From: Pristionchus mayeri
Taxonomy: Eukaryota; Nematoda; Chromadorea; Rhabditida; Neodiplogasteridae
Assembly: GCA_036245805.1 (NCBI GenBank)
Contig: BTRK01000005.1
Span: 26,014,469 to 26,078,468 of the forward strand
Direction: 5' to 3'
DNA length: 64,000 bases
In this document: positions 33,101 to 45,100 of the stretch, one piece after another
Numbering within the stretch: the stretch's first letter is position 1
How the letters are laid out: every line of letters begins with the position of its first letter
Position numbers and translations under genes: made by a program
The notes under the pieces: model-generated
The model's input: only the letters and a program-made list of their open reading frames with translations
Database searches by the model: none
What the model was told of the DNA's origin: nothing

Positions 33101-36100
33101 ATGTTCCCGAAAGTTCGAAAAAGTTCCAAAGCTTCTCGAATGTTCCAGAAAGTTCGAAAATGTTCCAAAGCTTCTAGAATGTTCCCGAAAGTTCGAAAAT
33201 GTTCCAAAGCTTCTAGAATGTTCCAGAAAGTTCGAAAATGTTCCAAAGCTTCTAGAATGTTCCCGAAAGTTCGAAAAAGTTCCAAAGCTTCTAGAATGTT
33301 CCAGAAAGTTCGAAAATGTTCCAAAGCTTCTAGAATGTTCCAGAAAGTTCGAAAATGTTCCAAAGCTTCTAGAATGTTCCAGAAAGTTCGAAAATGTTCC
33401 AAAGCTTCTAGAATGTTCCAGAAAGTTCGAAAATGTTCCAAAGCTTCTAGAATGTTCCCGAAAGTTCGAAAATGTTCCAAAGCTTCTAGAATGTTCCAGA
33501 AAGTTCGAAAATGTTCCAAAGCTTCTAGAATGTTCCCGAAAGTTCGAAAAAGTTCCAAAGCTTCTCGAATGTTCCAGAAAGTTCGAAAATGTTCCAAAGC
33601 TTCTAGAATGTTCCCGAAAGTTCGAAAATGTTCCAAAGCTTCTAGAATGTTCCCGAAAGTTCGAAAATGTTCCAAAGCTTCTAGAATGTTCCAGAAAGTT
33701 CGAAAATGTTCCAAAGCTTCTAGAATGTTCCAGAAAGTTCGAAAATGTTCCAAAGCTTCTAGAATGTTCCAGAAAGTTCGAAAATGTTCCAAAGCTTCTA
33801 GAATGTTCCCGAAAGTTCGAAAAAGTTCCAAAGCTTCTCGAATGTTCCAGAAAGTTCGAAAATGTTCCAAAGCTTCTAGAATGTTCCCGAAAGTTCGAAA
33901 ATGTTCCAAAGCTTCTAGAATGTTCCAGAAAGTTCGAAAATGTTCCAAAGCTTCTAGAATGTTCCCGAAAGTTCGAAAAAGTTCCAAAGCTTCTAGAATG
34001 TTCCAGAAAGTTCGAAAATGTTCCAAAGCTTCTAGAATGTTCCAGAAAGTTCGAAAATGTTCCAAAGCTTCTAGAATGTTCCAGAAAGTTCGAAAATGTT
34101 CCAAAGCTTCTAGAATGTTCCAGAAAGTTCGAAAATGTTCCAAAGCTTCTAGAATGTTCCCGAAAGTTCGAAAATGTTCCAAAGCTTCTAGAATGTTCCC
34201 GAAAGTTCGAAAATGTTCCAAAGCTTCTAGAATGTTCCCGAAAGTTCGAAAATGTTCCAAAGCTTCTAGAATGTTCCCGAAAGTTCGAAAATGTTCCAAA
34301 GCTTCTAGAATGTTCCAGAAAGTTCGAAAATGTTCCAAAGCTTCTAGAATGTTCCAGAAAGTTCGAAAATGTTCCAAAGCTTCTAGAATGTTCCAGAAAT
34401 TTCGAAAATGTTCCAAAGCTTCTAGAATGTTCCAGAAAGTTCGAAAATGTTCGAAAACTTCTAGAATGTTCCCGAAAGTTCGAAAAAGTTCCAAAGCTTC
34501 TCGAATGTTCCAGAAAGTTCGAAAATGTTCCAAAGCTTCTAGAATGTTCCAGAAAGTTCGAAAATGTTCCAAAGCTTCTAGAATGTTCCAGAAAGTTCGA
34601 AAATGTTCCAAAGCTTCTAGAATGTTCCAGAAAGTTCGAAAATGTTCCAAAGCTTCTAGAATGTTCCCGAAAGTTCGAAAATGTTCCAAAGCTTCTAGAA
34701 TGTTCCAGAAAGTTCGAAAATGTTCCAAAGCTTCTAGAATGTTCCCGAAAGTTCGAAAAAGTTCCAAAGCTTCTCGAATGTTCCAGAAAGTTCGAAAATG
34801 TTCCAAAGCTTCTAGAATATTCCCGAAAGTTCGAAAATGTTCCAAAGCTTCTAGAATGTTCCCGAAAGTTCGAAAATGTTCCAAAGCTTCTAGAATGTTC
34901 CCGAAAGTTCGAAAATGTTCCAAAGCTTCTAGAATGTTCCCGAAAGTTCGAAAATGTTCCAAAGCTTCTAGAATGTTCCAGAAAGTTCGAAAATGTTCCA
35001 AAGCTTCTAGAATGTTCCAGAAAGTTCGAAAATGTTCCAAAGCTTCTAGAATGTTCCAGAAATTTCGAAAATGTTCCAAAGCTTCTAGAATGTTCCAGAA
35101 AGTTCGAAAATGTTCGAAAACTTCTAGAATGTTCCCGAAAGTTCGAAAAAGTTCCAAAGCTTCTCGAATGTTCCAGAAAGTTCGAAAATGTTCCAAAGCT
35201 TCTAGAATGTTCCAGAAAGTTCGAAAATGTTCCAAAGCTTCTAGAATGTTCCAGAAAGTTCGAAAATGTTCCAAAGCTTCTAGAATGTTCCAGAAAGTTC
35301 GAAAATGTTCCAAAGCTTCTAGAATGTTCCAGAAAGTTCGAAAATGTTCCAAAGCTTCTAGAATGTTCCAGAAAGTTCGAAAATGTTCCAAAGCTTCTAG
35401 AATGTTCCAGAAAGTTCGAAAATGTTCCAAAGCTTCTAGAATGTTCCCGAAAGTTCGAAAAAGTTCCAAAGCTTCTAGAATGTTCCAGAAAGTTCGAAAA
35501 TGTTCCAAAGCTTCTAGAATGTTCCAGAAAGTTCGAAAATGTTCCAAAGCTTCTAGAATGTTCCCGAAAGTTCGAAAAAGTTCCAAAGCTTCTAGAATGT
35601 TCCAGAAAGTTCGAAAATGTTCCAAAGCTTCTAGAATGTTCCAGAAAGTTCGAAAATGTTCCAAAGCTTCTAGAATGTTCCAGAAAGTTCGAAAATGTTC
35701 CAAAGCTTCTAGAATGTTCCAGAAAGTTCGAAAATGTTCCAAAGCTTCTAGAATGTTCCAGAAAGTTCGAAAATGTTCCAAAGCTTCTAGAATGTTCCAG
35801 AAAGTTCGAAAATGTTCCAAAGCTTCTAGAATGTTCCAGAAAGTTCGAAAATGTTCCAAAGCTTCTAGAATGTTCCAGAAAGTTCGAAAATGTTCCAAAG
35901 CTTCTCGAATGTTCCAGAAAGTTCGAAAATGTTCCAAAGCTTCTAGAATGTTCCAGAAAGTTCGAAAATGTTCCAAAGCTTCTAGAATGTTCCAGAAAGT
36001 TCGAAAATGTTCCAAAGCTTCTAGAATGTTCCAGAAAGTTCGAAAATGTTCCAAAGCTTCTAGAATGTTCCCGAAAGTTCGAAAATGTTCCAAAGCTTCT

Positions 36101-39100
36101 AGAATGTTCCAGAAAGTTCGAAAATGTTCCAAAGCTTCTAGAATGTTCCCGAAAGTTCGAAAACGTTCCAAAGCTTCTCGAATGTTCCAGAAAGTTCGAA
36201 AATGTTCCAAAGCTTCTAGAATGTTCCCGAAAGTTCGAAAATGTTCCAAAGCTTCTAGAATGTTCCAGAAAGTTCGAAAATGTTCCAAAGCTTCTAGAAT
36301 GTTCCCGAAAGTTCGAAAATGTTCCAAAGCTTCTAGAATGTTCCAGAAAGTTCGAAAATGTTCCAAAGCTTCTAGAATGTTCCCGAAAGTTCGAAAAAGT
36401 TCCAAAGCTTCTCGAATGTTCCAGAAAGTTCGAAAATGTTCCAAAGCTTCTAGAATGTTCCCGAAAGTTCGAAAATGTTCCAAAGCTTCTAGAATGTTCC
36501 AGAAAGTTCGAAAATGTTCCAAAGCTTCTAGAATGTTCCCGAAAGTTCGAAAAAGTTTCAAAGCTTCTAGAATGTTCCAGAAAGTTCGAAAATGTTCCAA
36601 AGCTTCTAGAATGTTCCAGAAAGTTCGAAAATGTTCCAAAGCTTCTAGAATGTTCCAGAAAGTTCGAAAATGTTCCAAAGCTTCTAGAATGTTCCAGAAA
36701 GTTCGAAAATGTTCCAAAGCTTCTAGAATGTTCCCGAAAGTTCGAAAATGTTCCAAAGCTTCTAGAATGTTCCAGAAAGTTCGAAAATGTTCCAAAGCTT
36801 CTAGAATGTTCCCGAAAGTTCGAAAAAGTTCCAAAGCTTCTCGAATGTTCCAGAAAGTTCGAAAATGTTCCAAAGCTTCTAGAATGTTCCCGAAAGTTCG
36901 AAAATGTTCCAAAGCTTCTAGAATGTTCCCGAAAGTTCGAAAAAGTTCCAAAGCTTCTCGAATGTTCCAGAAAGTTCGAAAATGTTCCAAAGCTTCTAGA
37001 ATGTTCCAGAAAGTTCGAAAATGTTCCAAAGCTTCTAGAATGTTCCAGAAAGTTCGAAAATGTTCCAAAGCTTCTAGAATGTTCCAGAAAGTTCGAAAAT
37101 GTTCCAAAGCTTCTAGAATGTTCCCGAAAGTTCGAAAATGTTCCAAAGCTTCTAGAATGTTCCAGAAAGTTCGAAAATGTTCCAAAGCTTCTAGAATGTT
37201 CCCGAAAGTTCGAAAACGTTCCAAAGCTTCTCGAATGTTCCAGAAAGTTCGAAAATGTTCCAAAGCTTCTAGAATGTTCCCGAAAGTTCGAAAATGTTCC
37301 AAAGCTTCTAGAATGTTCCAGAAAGTTCGAAAATGTTCCAAAGCTTCTAGAATGTTCCCGAAAGTTCGAAAATGTTCCAAAGCTTCTAGAATGTTCCAGA
37401 AAGTTCGAAAATGTTCCAAAGCTTCTAGAATGTTCCCGAAAGTTCGAAAATGTTCCAAAGCTTCTAGAATGTTCCCGAAAGTTCGAAAATGTTCCAAAGC
37501 TTCTAGAATGTTCCCGAAAGTTCGAAAATGTTCCAAAGCTTCTAGAATGTTCCAGAAAGTTCGAAAATGTTCCAAAGCTTCTAGAATGTTCCCGAAAGTT
37601 CGAAAAAGTTCCAAAGCTTCTAGAATGTTCCAGAAAGTTCGAAAATGTTCCAAAGCTTCTAGAATGTTCCAGAAAGTTCGAAAATGTTCCAAAGCTTCTA
37701 GAATGTTCCAGAAAGTTCGAAAATGTTCCAAAGCTTCTAGAATGTTCCAGAAAGTTCGAAAATGTTCCAAAGCTTCTAGAATGTTCCCGAAAGTTCGAAA
37801 ATGTTCCAAAGCTTCTAGAATGTTCCAGAAAGTTCGAAAATGTTCCAAAGCTTCTAGAATGTTCCCGAAAGTTCGAAAAAGTTCCAAAGCTTCTCGAATG
37901 TTCCAGAAAGTTCGAAAATGTTCCAAAGCTTCTAGAATGTTCCCGAAAGTTCGAAAATGTTCCAAAGCTTCTAGAATGTTCCCGAAAGTTCGAAAATGTT
38001 CCAAAGCTTCTAGAATGTTCCAGAAAGTTCGAAAATGTTCCAAAGCTTCTAGAATGTTCCAGAAAGTTCGAAAATGTTCCAAAGCTTCTAGAATGTTCCA
38101 GAAAGTTCGAAAATGTTCCAAAGCTTCTAGAATGTTCCCGAAAGTTCGAAAAAGTTCCAAAGCTTCTCGAATGTTCCAGAAAGTTCGAAAATGTTCCAAA
38201 GCTTCTAGAATGTTCCCGAAAGTTCGAAAATGTTCCAAAGCTTCTAGAATGTTCCAGAAAGTTCGAAAATGTTCCAAAGCTTCTAGAATGTTCCCGAAAG
38301 TTCGAAAAAGTTCCAAAGCTTCTAGAATGTTCCAGAAAGTTCGAAAATGTTCCAAAGCTTCTAGAATGTTCCAGAAAGTTCGAAAATGTTCCAAAGCTTC
38401 TAGAATGTTCCCGAAAGTTCGAAAATGTTCCAAAGCTTCTAGAATGTTCCAGAAAGTTCGAAAATGTTCCAAAGCTTCTAGAATGTTCCAGAAAGTTCGA
38501 AAATGTTCCAAAGCTTCTAGAATGTTCCAGAAATTTCGAAAATGTTCCAAAGCTTCTAGAATGTTCCAGAAAGTTCGAAAATGTTCGAAAACTTCTAGAA
38601 TGTTCCCGAAAGTTCGAAAAAGTTCCAAAGCTTCTCGAATGTTCCAGAAAGTTCGAAAATGTTCCAAAGCTTCTAGAATGTTCCAGAAAGTTCGAAAATG
38701 TTCCAAAGCTTCTAGAATGTTCCAGAAAGTTCGAAAATGTTCCAAAGCTTCTAGAATGTTCCAGAAAGTTCGAAAATGTTCCAAAGCTTCTAGAATGTTC
38801 CCGAAAGTTCGAAAAAGTTCCAAAGCTTCTAGAATGTTCCAGAAAGTTCGAAAATGTTCCAAAGCTTCTAGAATGTTCCAGAAAGTTCGAAAATGTTCCA
38901 AAGCTTCTAGAATGTTCCCGAAAGTTCGAAAAAGTTCCAAAGCTTCTAGAATGTTCCAGAAAGTTCGAAAATGTTCCAAAGCTTCTAGAATGTTCCAGAA
39001 AGTTCGAAAATGTTCCAAAGCTTCTAGAATGTTCCAGAAAGTTCGAAAATGTTCCAAAGCTTCTAGAATGTTCCAGAAAGTTCGAAAATGTTCCAAAGCT

Positions 39101-42100
39101 TCTAGAATGTTCCCGAAAGTTCGAAAATGTTCCAAAGCTTCTAGAATGTTCCAGAAAGTTCGAAAATGTTCCAAAGCTTCTAGAATGTTCCCGAAAGTTC
39201 GAAAAAGTTCCAAAGCTTCTAGAATGTTCCAGAAAGTTCGAAAATGTTCCAAAGCTTCTAGAATGTTCCAGAAAGTTCGAAAATGTTCCAAAGCTTCTAG
39301 AATGTTCCAGAAAGTTCGAAAATGTTCCAAAGCTTCTAGAATGTTCCAGAAAGTTCGAAAATGTTCCAAAGCTTCTAGAATGTTCCAGAAAGTTCGAAAA
39401 TGTTCCAAAGCTTCTAGAATGTTCCAGAAAGTTCGAAAATGTTCCAAAGCTTCTAGAATGTTCCCGAAAGTTCGAAAAAGTTCCAAAGCTTCTCGAATGT
39501 TCCAGAAAGTTCGAAAATGTTCCAAAGCTTCTAGAATGTTCCAGAAAGTTCGAAAATGTTCCAAAGCTTCTAGAATGTTCCAGAAAGTTCGAAAATGTTC
39601 CAAAGCTTCTAGAATGTTCCAGAAAGTTCGAAAATGTTCCAAAGCTTCTAGAATGTTCCAGAAAGTTCGAAAATGTTCCAAAGCTTCTAGAATGTTCCAG
39701 AAAGTTCGAAAATGTTCCAAAGCTTCTAGAATGTTCCAGAAAGTTCGAAAATGTTCCAAAGCTTCTAGAATGTTCCCGAAAGTTCGAAAAAGTTCCAAAG
39801 CTTCTAGAATGTTCCAGAAAGTTCGAAAATGTTCCAAAGCTTCTAGAATGTTCCAGAAAGTTCGAAAATGTTCCAAAGCTTCTAGAATGTTCCCGAAAGT
39901 TCGAAAAAGTTCCAAAGCTTCTAGAATGTTCCAGAAAGTTCGAAAATGTTCCAAAGCTTCTAGAATGTTCCAGAAAGTTCGAAAATGTTCCAAAGCTTCT
40001 AGAATGTTCCAGAAAGTTCGAAAATGTTCCAAAGCTTCTAGAATGTTCCAGAAAGTTCGAAAATGTTCCAAAGCTTCTAGAATGTTCCCGAAAGTTCGAA
40101 AAAGTTCCAAAGCTTCTCGAATGTTCCAGAAAGTTCGAAAATGTTCCAAAGCTTCTAGAATGTTCCCGAAAGTTCGAAAATGTTCCAAAGCTTCTAGAAT
40201 GTTCCCGAAAGTTCGAAAAAGTTCCAAAGCTTCTCGAATGTTCCAGAAAGTTCGAAAATGTTCCAAAGCTTCTAGAATGTTCCAGAAAGTTCGAAAATGT
40301 TCCAAAGCTTCTAGAATGTTCCAGAAAGTTCGAAAATGTTCCAAAGCTTCTAGAATGTTCCAGAAAGTTCGAAAATGTTCCAAAGCTTCTAGAATGTTCC
40401 CGAAAGTTCGAAAATGTTCCAAAGCTTCTAGAATGTTCCAGAAAGTTCGAAAATGTTCCAAAGCTTCTAGAATGTTCCCGAAAGTTCGAAAACGTTCCAA
40501 AGCTTCTCGAATGTTCCAGAAAGTTCGAAAATGTTCCAAAGCTTCTAGAATGTTCCCGAAAGTTCGAAAATGTTCCAAAGCTTCTAGAATGTTCCAGAAA
40601 GTTCGAAAATGTTCCAAAGCTTCTAGAATGTTCCCGAAAGTTCGAAAATGTTCCAAAGCTTCTAGAATGTTCCAGAAAGTTCGAAAATGTTCCAAAGCTT
40701 CTAGAATGTTCCCGAAAGTTCGAAAAAGTTCCAAAGCTTCTCGAATGTTCCAGAAAGTTCGAAAATGTTCCAAAGCTTCTAGAATGTTCCCGAAAGTTCG
40801 AAAATGTTCCAAAGCTTCTAGAATGTTCCAGAAAGTTCGAAAATGTTCCAAAGCTTCTAGAATGTTCCCGAAAGTTCGAAAAAGTTTCAAAGCTTCTAGA
40901 ATGTTCCAGAAAGTTCGAAAATGTTCCAAAGCTTCTAGAATGTTCCAGAAAGTTCGAAAATGTTCCAAAGCTTCTAGAATGTTCCAGAAAGTTCGAAAAT
41001 GTTCCAAAGCTTCTAGAATGTTCCAGAAAGTTCGAAAATGTTCCAAAGCTTCTAGAATGTTCCCGAAAGTTCGAAAATGTTCCAAAGCTTCTAGAATGTT
41101 CCAGAAAGTTCGAAAATGTTCCAAAGCTTCTAGAATGTTCCCGAAAGTTCGAAAAAGTTCCAAAGCTTCTCGAATGTTCCAGAAAGTTCGAAAATGTTCC
41201 AAAGCTTCTAGAATGTTCCCGAAAGTTCGAAAATGTTCCAAAGCTTCTAGAATGTTCCCGAAAGTTCGAAAATGTTCCAAAGCTTCTAGAATGTTCCAGA
41301 AAGTTCGAAAATGTTCCAAAGCTTCTAGAATGTTCCAGAAAGTTCGAAAATGTTCCAAAGCTTCTAGAATGTTCCAGAAAGTTCGAAAATGTTCCAAAGC
41401 TTCTAGAATGTTCCCGAAAGTTCGAAAAAGTTCCAAAGCTTCTCGAATGTTCCAGAAAGTTCGAAAATGTTCCAAAGCTTCTAGAATGTTCCCGAAAGTT
41501 CGAAAATGTTCCAAAGCTTCTAGAATGTTCCAGAAAGTTCGAAAATGTTCCAAAGCTTCTAGAATGTTCCCGAAAGTTCGAAAAAGTTCCAAAGCTTCTA
41601 GAATGTTCCAGAAAGTTCGAAAATGTTCCAAAGCTTCTAGAATGTTCCAGAAAGTTCGAAAATGTTCCAAAGCTTCTAGAATGTTCCAGAAAGTTCGAAA
41701 ATGTTCCAAAGCTTCTAGAATGTTCCAGAAAGTTCGAAAATGTTCCAAAGCTTCTAGAATGTTCCCGAAAGTTCGAAAATGTTCCAAAGCTTCTAGAATG
41801 TTCCCGAAAGTTCGAAAATGTTCCAAAGCTTCTAGAATGTTCCCGAAAGTTCGAAAATGTTCCAAAGCTTCTAGAATGTTCCCGAAAGTTCGAAAATGTT
41901 CCAAAGCTTCTAGAATGTTCCAGAAAGTTCGAAAATGTTCCAAAGCTTCTAGAATGTTCCCGAAAGTTCGAAAAAGTTCCAAAGCTTCTCGAATGTTCCA
42001 GAAAGTTCGAAAATGTTCCAAAGCTTCTAGAATATTCCCGAAAGTTCGAAAATGTTCCAAAGCTTCTAGAATGTTCCCGAAAGTTCGAAAATGTTCCAAA

Positions 42101-42109
42101 GCTTCTAGA

Positions 42110-45100
42110 ATGTTCCGAAAGTTCGAAAATGTTCCAAAGCTTCTAGAATGTTCCCGAAAGTTCGAAAATGTTCCAAAGCTTCTAGAATGTTCCAGAAAGT
42201 TCGAAAATGTTCCAAAGCTTCTAGAATGTTCCAGAAAGTTCGAAAATGTTCCAAAGCTTCTAGAATGTTCCAGAAATTTCGAAAATGTTCCAAAGCTTCT
42301 AGAATGTTCCAGAAAGTTCGAAAATGTTCGAAAACTTCTAGAATGTTCCCGAAAGTTCGAAAAAGTTCCAAAGCTTCTCGAATGTTCCAGAAAGTTCGAA
42401 AATGTTCCAAAGCTTCTAGAATGTTCCAGAAAGTTCGAAAATGTTCCAAAGCTTCTAGAATGTTCCAGAAAGTTCGAAAATGTTCCAAAGCTTCTAGAAT
42501 GTTCCAGAAAGTTCGAAAATGTTCCAAAGCTTCTAGAATGTTCCCGAAAGTTCGAAAATGTTCCAAAGCTTCTAGAATGTTCCAGAAAGTTCGAAAATGT
42601 TCCAAAGCTTCTAGAATGTTCCCGAAAGTTCGAAAAAGTTCCAAAGCTTCTCGAATGTTCCAGAAAGTTCGAAAATGTTCCAAAGCTTCTAGAATATTCC
42701 CGAAAGTTCGAAAATGTTCCAAAGCTTCTAGAATGTTCCCGAAAGTTCGAAAATGTTCCAAAGCTTCTAGAATGTTCCAGAAAGTTCGAAAATGTTCCAA
42801 AGCTTCTAGAATGTTCCAGAAAGTTCGAAAATGTTCCAAAGCTTCTAGAATGTTCCAGAAATTTCGAAAATGTTCCAAAGCTTCTAGAATGTTCCAGAAA
42901 GTTCGAAAATGTTCGAAAACTTCTAGAATGTTCCCGAAAGTTCGAAAAAGTTCCAAAGCTTCTCGAATGTTCCAGAAAGTTCGAAAATGTTCCAAAGCTT
43001 CTAGAATGTTCCAGAAAGTTCGAAAATGTTCCAAAGCTTCTAGAATGTTCCAGAAAGTTCGAAAATGTTCCAAAGCTTCTAGAATGTTCCAGAAAGTTCG
43101 AAAATGTTCCAAAGCTTCTAGAATGTTCCCGAAAGTTCGAAAAAGTTCCAAAGCTTCTAGAATGTTCCAGAAAGTTCGAAAATGTTCCAAAGCTTCTAGA
43201 ATGTTCCAGAAAGTTCGAAAATGTTCCAAAGCTTCTAGAATGTTCCCGAAAGTTCGAAAAAGTTCCAAAGCTTCTAGAATGTTCCAGAAAGTTCGAAAAT
43301 GTTCCAAAGCTTCTAGAATGTTCCAGAAAGTTCGAAAATGTTCCAAAGCTTCTAGAATGTTCCAGAAAGTTCGAAAATGTTCCAAAGCTTCTAGAATGTT
43401 CCAGAAAGTTCGAAAATGTTCCAAAGCTTCTAGAATGTTCCCGAAAGTTCGAAAATGTTCCAAAGCTTCTAGAATGTTCCAGAAAGTTCGAAAATGTTCC
43501 AAAGCTTCTAGAATGTTCCCGAAAGTTCGAAAAAGTTCCAAAGCTTCTAGAATGTTCCAGAAAGTTCGAAAATGTTCCAAAGCTTCTAGAATGTTCCAGA
43601 AAGTTCGAAAATGTTCCAAAGCTTCTAGAATGTTCCAGAAAGTTCGAAAATGTTCCAAAGCTTCTAGAATGTTCCAGAAAGTTCGAAAATGTTCCAAAGC
43701 TTCTAGAATGTTCCAGAAAGTTCGAAAATGTTCCAAAGCTTCTAGAATGTTCCAGAAAGTTCGAAAATGTTCCAAAGCTTCTAGAATGTTCCCGAAAGTT
43801 CGAAAAAGTTCCAAAGCTTCTCGAATGTTCCAGAAAGTTCGAAAATGTTCCAAAGCTTCTAGAATGTTCCCGAAAGTTCGAAAATGTTCCAAAGCTTCTA
43901 GAATGTTCCCGAAAGTTCGAAAATGTTCCAAAGCTTCTAGAATGTTCCAGAAAGTTCGAAAATGTTCCAAAGCTTCTAGAATGTTCCAGAAAGTTCGGAA
44001 ATGTTCCAAAGCTTCTAGAATGTTCCAGAAATTTCGAAAATGTTCCAAAGCTTCTAGAATGTTCCAGAAAGTTCGAAAATGTTCGAAACTTCTAGAATGT
44101 TCCCGAAAGTTCGAAAAAGTTCCAAAGCTTCTCGAATGTTCCAGAAAGTTCGAAAATGTTCCAAAGCTTCTAGAATGTTCCAGAAAGTTCGAAAATGTTC
44201 CAAAGCTTCTAGAATGTTCCAGAAAGTTCGAAAATGTTCCAAAGCTTCTAGAATGTTCCGAAAGTTCGAAAAAGTTCCAAAGCTTCTCGAATGTTCCAGA
44301 AAGTTCGAAAATGTTCCAAAGCTTCTAGAATGTTCCCGAAAGTTCGAAAATGTTCCAAGCTTCTAGAATGTTCCCGAAAGTTCGAAAATGTTCCAAAGCT
44401 TCTAGAATGTTCCAGAAAGTTCGAAAATGTTCCAAAGCTTCTAGAATGTTCCAGAAAGTTCGAAATGTTCCAAAGCTTCTAGAATGTTCCAGAAATTTCG
44501 AAAATGTTCCAAAGCTTCTAGAATGTTCCAGAAAGTTCGAAAATGTTCGAAAACTTCTAGAATGTTCCCGAAAGTTCGAAAAAGTTCCAAAGCTTCTCGA
44601 ATGTTCCAGAAAGTTCGAAAATGTTCCAAAGCTTCTAGAATGTTCCAGAAAGTTCGAAAATGTTCCAAAGCTTCTAGAATGTTCCAGAAAGTTCGAAAAT
44701 GTTCCAAAGCTTCTAGAATGTTCCAGAAAGTTCGAAAATGTTCCAAAGCTTCTAGAATGTTCCCGAAAGTTCGAAAAAGTTCCAAAGCTTCTAGAATGTT
44801 CCAGAAAGTTCGAAAATGTTCCAAAGCTTCTAGAATGTTCCAGAAAGTTCGAAAATGTTCCAAAGCTTCTAGAATGTTCCCGAAAGTTCGAAAAAGTTCC
44901 AAAGCTTCTAGAATGTTCCAGAAAGTTCGAAAATGTTCCAAAGCTTCTAGAATGTTCCAGAAAGTTCGAAAATGTTCCAAAGCTTCTAGAATGTTCCAGA
45001 AAGTTCGAAAATGTTCCAAAGCTTCTAGAATGTTCCAGAAAGTTCGAAAATGTTCCAAAGCTTCTAGAATGTTCCAGAAAGTTCGAAAATGTTCCAAAGC

